The notes under the pieces are model-generated. The model did no database searches. It was not told the DNA's origin and saw only the letters and a program-made list of their open reading frames with translations. Of a stretch of 64,000 bases of DNA, positions 60,046 to 64,000 are shown in pieces (the stretch's first letter is position 1; every line of letters begins with the position of its first letter). Location: the NCBI GenBank assembly GCA_023375675.1, contig JALQBC010000004.1:1550001-1614000 (forward strand), in the 5' to 3' direction. The translations under genes and the position numbers were made by a program. This DNA comes from Cytospora piceicola (lineage: Eukaryota; Ascomycota; Sordariomycetes; Diaporthales; Cytosporaceae).

Positions 60046-61043
60046 ATCGGAAGGATATAACCGTCTGTTTGTAATAGCAGAGAGGGACAGGAGTGGTCGA
60101 TGTAGTCTTGGTGGCTTACCAGACATGTCTGCTCGCGACGCGTAACGCGCAAGGTGCTTTTTGTATGAGGTAGTACAGAACTCCTGGTCGCGCGTGGCTC
60201 TTGCCGCCGAAGGCTTCGTTGGCCGCAATTCGTGTGCAAGTACGCTGATGATCTGCCAATTCCCTCTTTCGAGTCCTGCGGCTGGCACTCTTTGACGTCC
60301 GTGGAACCTGGCGGGGAGAAGGGTGAGGGCGGAGAGGTAAGAGGTGGAAAGAACGACTCGAGCTTGTCTGTTCGACCGTAATGATGAAGCAGGCAACACA
60401 AGAGGCCAGAAATTACAAAACACGTGGTGTGAAGTGCCAATGGTCCCTGGGCCAAGGAGAAGGAGAGAGAGAAAAGGAGACAGAGAAATGGCGAGGCTCG
60501 AGGGTTTCGTCGAGAGGAGGTAGCGGGGTGAGCCTGAAAGGGGATGTGGAAAGGGTCCAAATGTTGGTGGTGGAAGGTCAGACTTGCGATGCTGGGCACT
60601 TGCACTTCACTTGCTTGGAGCTCCAGGGCGGGCGGGCTGTTCTTGGTGGGCCAGGGTACGGAGGTACTGTACCTACTGGGTAGGTAGGTAAATACAGAGC
60701 AGTACCGGTGACAGGGATCAGAACACATTTAATCATTGGGCAGTTCAGGGATCAAGCCCCGTCCGTGTCAGGCCTAGTCAACTCTCGTACCCGCAGAAGT
60801 ATTACATAATACACCACGACGACCCTTATACATACCAAGTAGGTATGTGCACGGCCATGGAACGCAACATCTAAAAGAACCCTCTGACCTTCATTCAAAC
60901 CTATTCAAGAAATATGTAGCAAAACTTTGGACCGCCAGATGCTCCAAGGATCGCATTGACCTTTTCCACCATTCAAGTTTGTCCCATGAGACACTGCACG
61001 GCTCTCTTGCACTTGTACGCCTCTGACCAGGTTTGTCCTTCCC
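60046..61043. promoter_or_regulatory. upstream region of MKT1 and 3' region of the ankyrin gene
   Basis: One kilobase between two minus-strand genes. On the MKT1 side there are pyrimidine-rich tracts (minus strand) around 60440-60540 that suit a core promoter or 5' UTR. GTACCTACTGGGTAGGTAGGTA lies near 60668, a relative of the TACCTAGGTA motif. No gene is seen. Confidence 0.4.
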
Positions 61044-64000
61044 TCACACGGCTTCATCCACATGCTCACCCGGATCGGACGGCATGGCTGCAGCAAGGTC
61101 ACGAATTTCGTCTTCATAATCGTAGGGCGACTCCTCTTCGTTTAGTATAGAAACATCATCATTTACAGGGTGACTGGTTTCTGGTTTCTGGTGTTCCGTC
61201 TTGAGTTGAGGACTCGAGACGCTGCCTAGCTGGACCATGTTGTGATTAGGATGCAGCGTTGATCTGTAGCGAGCACACTTGACACACAAGTCGATGTTCG
61301 GAGTGCATTCTGCACATGTGAAGTAGATGCCATAAACAAACTGCGAATTATCAGCGTGTCGAGTTTCCCTCGATTCGATCGAATCGGTACAGGTTCTCCA
61401 GGAAGGAGGTGAAGGAAGCACTGGTGAACTTACGACACCGCAACAATCACAGTATACTGTGCCTTCGTCTCCAATAATCAAGTTACCAGTCCTCAGGCTT
61501 CTTGGAGTGCTTTCCTCAAACATCTTTTGTATACTGTCATCGGCTTGGTGGTAACGAGCAATTTCCGCAGCTGTCCACCGATCATCCGCGAGTTTCTCAT
61601 CAACCTCTAGACCTTTGCCGCGCGCACCAGTATCTGCACCTCGACTGATCAACAACTTGATAACATCGAGCTTGCCCTCTGTGGTAATGTCTCGACGTCG
61701 TGACATCCATTTCGACAAGGATCGTGCTGCCCACAACAATCCAGTCCAGCCATCGTTGTCCCTGGCATCCACATCCACTCCGACACGTTTCGACCGTTCA
61801 ATAACCTCTTCAACAAGTGCAACATCGCCGCTTAGACAGGCATAGTGGAGTGGATATCGGCCAGTATGATCCCGGACAGCGAAATCCTGGTGTGGGAGCT
61901 TAAGTTCGTCTAGCATTCCCAGACTATGGTAGCATGCTACATGCGCTGGTCGCCTGCCGAAGGAGTCGGAGACGTTGTTTGGCACACCAGATTGAAGAAG
62001 CATCCTAGCAAGATCAACTGTCTCCAAGCGGAAACTAGCCAGGATGATAGGGAAAGACCATACACCTGTCGGATAATGTGTTTGCGCCCTTCTAGCCAGA
62101 AGAGCTTTGGCACAATCTTCAGATCGATCAAGAAGTGCTCCCATGATGGGTGTGCCAATGGTACTCATGGCATAGTCGACGTTGGCACCATTGTCAGCGA
62201 GAAGATGTACAGCCTCGGGGTTGTCATTGGAACACGCATGATGTAGTGGTGTCCCATATGTACTCGGCGTATTGACAGTTGACTTCGCGGTGTCCTTTGT
62301 CAGGAGAAACTTGGCGACATCCAGATTCCCGGCTGAGAGCGCTTGTATGAGGGGTGTTCGACGACTCTTGTTTATAACATCGAGCCTCCCGCCGTATCGA
62401 AGTAAGAGTTTTACTGTCTCGACGGAAGTTTTGCCAGTCATCATGGTGAAAATGGTATTATCATCGCAATCTCTTGCATCAGGGTCTGGGCGGTACTCAA
62501 GAACTTTGCGCACTGCAGCAGTATTCGTTCCCATGGAATGCATCAGAAGTGAGATTTTGAACTGATTCCGCATGTCAACGTTCGCTCCAGCTTCAAGGAG
62601 CAAGGCCAAAAGACTTTCGGCGTCTGGTTGATCATCCCAGGCGGCACTCATGATGGCGTCCTCCACCGAGGGGTGTTTAAGGTCTGGCGTCGTCTTCCTG
62701 TGGTTGAGGATAACTTTAATAGTCTCCAGATGGCCACCTGTGATGGCTAGAGCGAGCTTTTGCGCTGTCAGTTATGTAGATATGCCCAGGTGGCAGCCAA
62801 ATTGAAACCCAGGCAAAACAAAAAAGTCAAGGAGAACTTGTCCCAAGGGAGAAATTGCTTTCTGAGCTTGTGCTACAAGGGGATATTGAACTTACCGGAG
62901 TTGTAATATCTTGAGTGGAAACATTCACATTCGCGCCATGATCGAGCAAGACGTGGACTGTCTTTGAATGAGAAACGGCAGCATGTAGTGGAGTCCTTCC
63001 ATCGCCGTCAAACACGCTGTCAACATTGGCATGAGCCTGACATAACGGGCGCACGATATCGGTGAACTAGCGTCACTGTTAACATCAATTCATCTCCGTC
63101 AAACGTACTGTTAAAGGAGCTTACCCCCCAGTAGGCCGCAAGCCAAAGAGGACTATATCCGAGTTCGTCCACAACGTTGGTATCGGCTTTGTTGTCCAAC
63201 AAGTACTGCACGATTTGGTTAGTATCGATGAAGTTTTGGAAATACACTGCAGTCAACAAAGGGGTCCGGTGGAACTTGGGAGTGGCTCGTGATTCTGCCT
63301 TCTCGATGTTGGCTCCTCTGTCGACCAACAGCTTCACAATTTCAATCTTGCCGACTTTGATGGCCCGAACCAAGGGCGGGTCGAGTCCTTCGGGAGTGAA
63401 ATCTGGGTCTGCTTTCCTGTCAAGAAGAAGTTGGACCAAATCCAGTCGTCTTTGAGTAACGGCGTGCCAAAGAGCACTGCCACTTTCTATGTGACTATTG
63501 GGATCAAGCCCGTGCCGAAGTAGCGTCTCTGTGACCTGATATTTACCCCGACGAACTGCTATTGGCAAAGGCTCTATCCTACCCGTTGTAGAATATTCAT
63601 CGAACCTTTTATGTGTCAGTAGCGCCTCAACAGACGTGAAAGTACCCCAGTCGCAAGCATGGTGAAGAGGCATCCATCCGTCAGACTTTCTCTTAGCCTC
63701 CGGAGAGGCGCCCATATGTAGAAGTAGCTTCACTGTCTCAGCGTTTCCACTGGCGCAGGCGTAAACCAGAGGGGAATAGTCGTTCGGTCCCGATATCTTT
63801 TCCACGGACGCTCCGTGGTCAAGAAGACTCCTTGCAGTATTTGTATGACCTCGACGACAGGCAGCGGCCAAGGCTGATTTCCCTGTCCAACCCAGTGAAT
63901 TAGGATTCGCGCCTAGAGTTAGAAGTAAGTTGACTGCGTCTTGGAGACCGAACTTCGAAGCCTGGTATATAGCAGGGCTAAGCCAGTCGAACGGGGTAGA
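61044..64000 (-). CDS. ankyrin-repeat protein with C-terminal ZZ zinc finger (5' part outside the window)
   Basis: Partial gene on the minus strand. Exons visible: 64000-63125, 63066-62896, 62756-61434, 61340-61044; 888 codons in the window, open at the right edge. About 20 ankyrin repeats run through the first three exons (for example DYSPLVYACASGNAETVKLLL, TPLHHACSNDNPEAVHLL, GRYPLHYACLSGDVALVEE). The end has a ZZ finger: C-D-C-C, C-A-E-C, D-L-C-V-K-C, then H-P-N-H, all zinc ligands present once the last intron (61433-61341, 93 nt, GTAAGT...CGCAG) is removed. The tail is acidic. Known: in fungi, ankyrin arrays with ZZ fingers often follow NACHT or Pfs domains in NLR-like proteins; whether one lies outside the window cannot be seen. 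Partner and role unknown. Confidence 0.9.

Noticed and set aside
61044..62666. Uninterrupted 540-codon reading as the true C-terminal exon of the ankyrin gene
   Set aside because: It would insert 31 residues between the zinc-binding pairs of the ZZ finger; removal of the 93-nt GTAAGT...CAG intron gives the normal spacing.
1..64000. tRNA, rRNA or snRNA genes
   Set aside because: I looked for A/B-box and T-loop patterns by eye and found none convincing; a covariance-model scan would be needed to exclude them.

Overview
This window is nuclear DNA from a filamentous ascomycete (Pezizomycotina, most likely Sordariomycetes). The evidence is compact genes with short GT...AG introns of about 58-145 bp, orthologues of typical mould proteins (NMR/NmrA, ERG2, a Zn2Cys6 regulator, a YOR1-like ABC transporter, MKT1), and a long AT-rich block in which CpA and TpG have almost vanished while CpG remains. 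That last pattern is the mark of repeat-induced point mutation (RIP). I cannot name the species.

The window has two compartments. Bases 1 to about 22,580 are an AT-rich, gene-free block. It holds two copies of one Ty3/gypsy-type LTR retrotransposon (chromovirus class) that can be read almost to the base. A complete plus-strand copy (copy B, 3160-13761, 10,602 bp, two 239-bp LTRs) sits inside the integrase region of a minus-strand copy of the same family (copy A, 1-3159 plus 13762-20488). The insertion is flanked by a 5-bp target-site duplication, GATAC. Both copies are riddled with stop codons, but RT, RNase H, integrase and chromodomain regions are recognisable. About 2 kb downstream of the chromodomain holds a possible extra open frame of unknown function. 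Bases 20489-22580 are further RIP-damaged DNA that I could not classify.

From 22,580 on, base composition is normal and the window carries twelve gene models, most with introns I could place: a YOR1-type ABC transporter (23435-28154, +), a CSI2-like membrane protein (29420-30466, -), the rRNA-processing PIN protein FCF1 (31800-32621, +), a Zn2Cys6 transcription factor (33561-36373, +), the nitrogen-metabolite-repression regulator NMR/NmrA (40933-42354, +) behind a 4.5-kb gene-free leader, sterol C-8 isomerase ERG2 (43760-44507, -), exosome subunit CSL4 (45319-46073, +), a Sec2-type Rab-GEF domain protein (50368-51426, +), tRNA pseudouridine-55 synthase PUS4 (51704-53268, -), an AT-hook/RFTS/zinc-finger chromatin protein (54025-56480, +), MKT1 (57638-60045, -), and the 3' part of an ankyrin-repeat protein ending in a ZZ zinc finger (61044 to beyond 64000, -). 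Bases 46074-50367 are a gene-poor gap with a broken ORF and what looks like an aldo-keto reductase fragment.

Most genes are unrelated housekeeping or regulatory genes, without sign of a biosynthetic cluster. I see no unmistakable new multi-gene system. The points most worth following are the possible third ORF of the 10.6-kb retroelement, the same-family nested insertion with its RIP record, the AT-hook + RFTS protein (a plausible reader of the kind of AT-rich DNA found 30 kb away), a 10-bp palindrome repeated in intergenic DNA, and an in-frame 93-nt intron that splits a ZZ finger.
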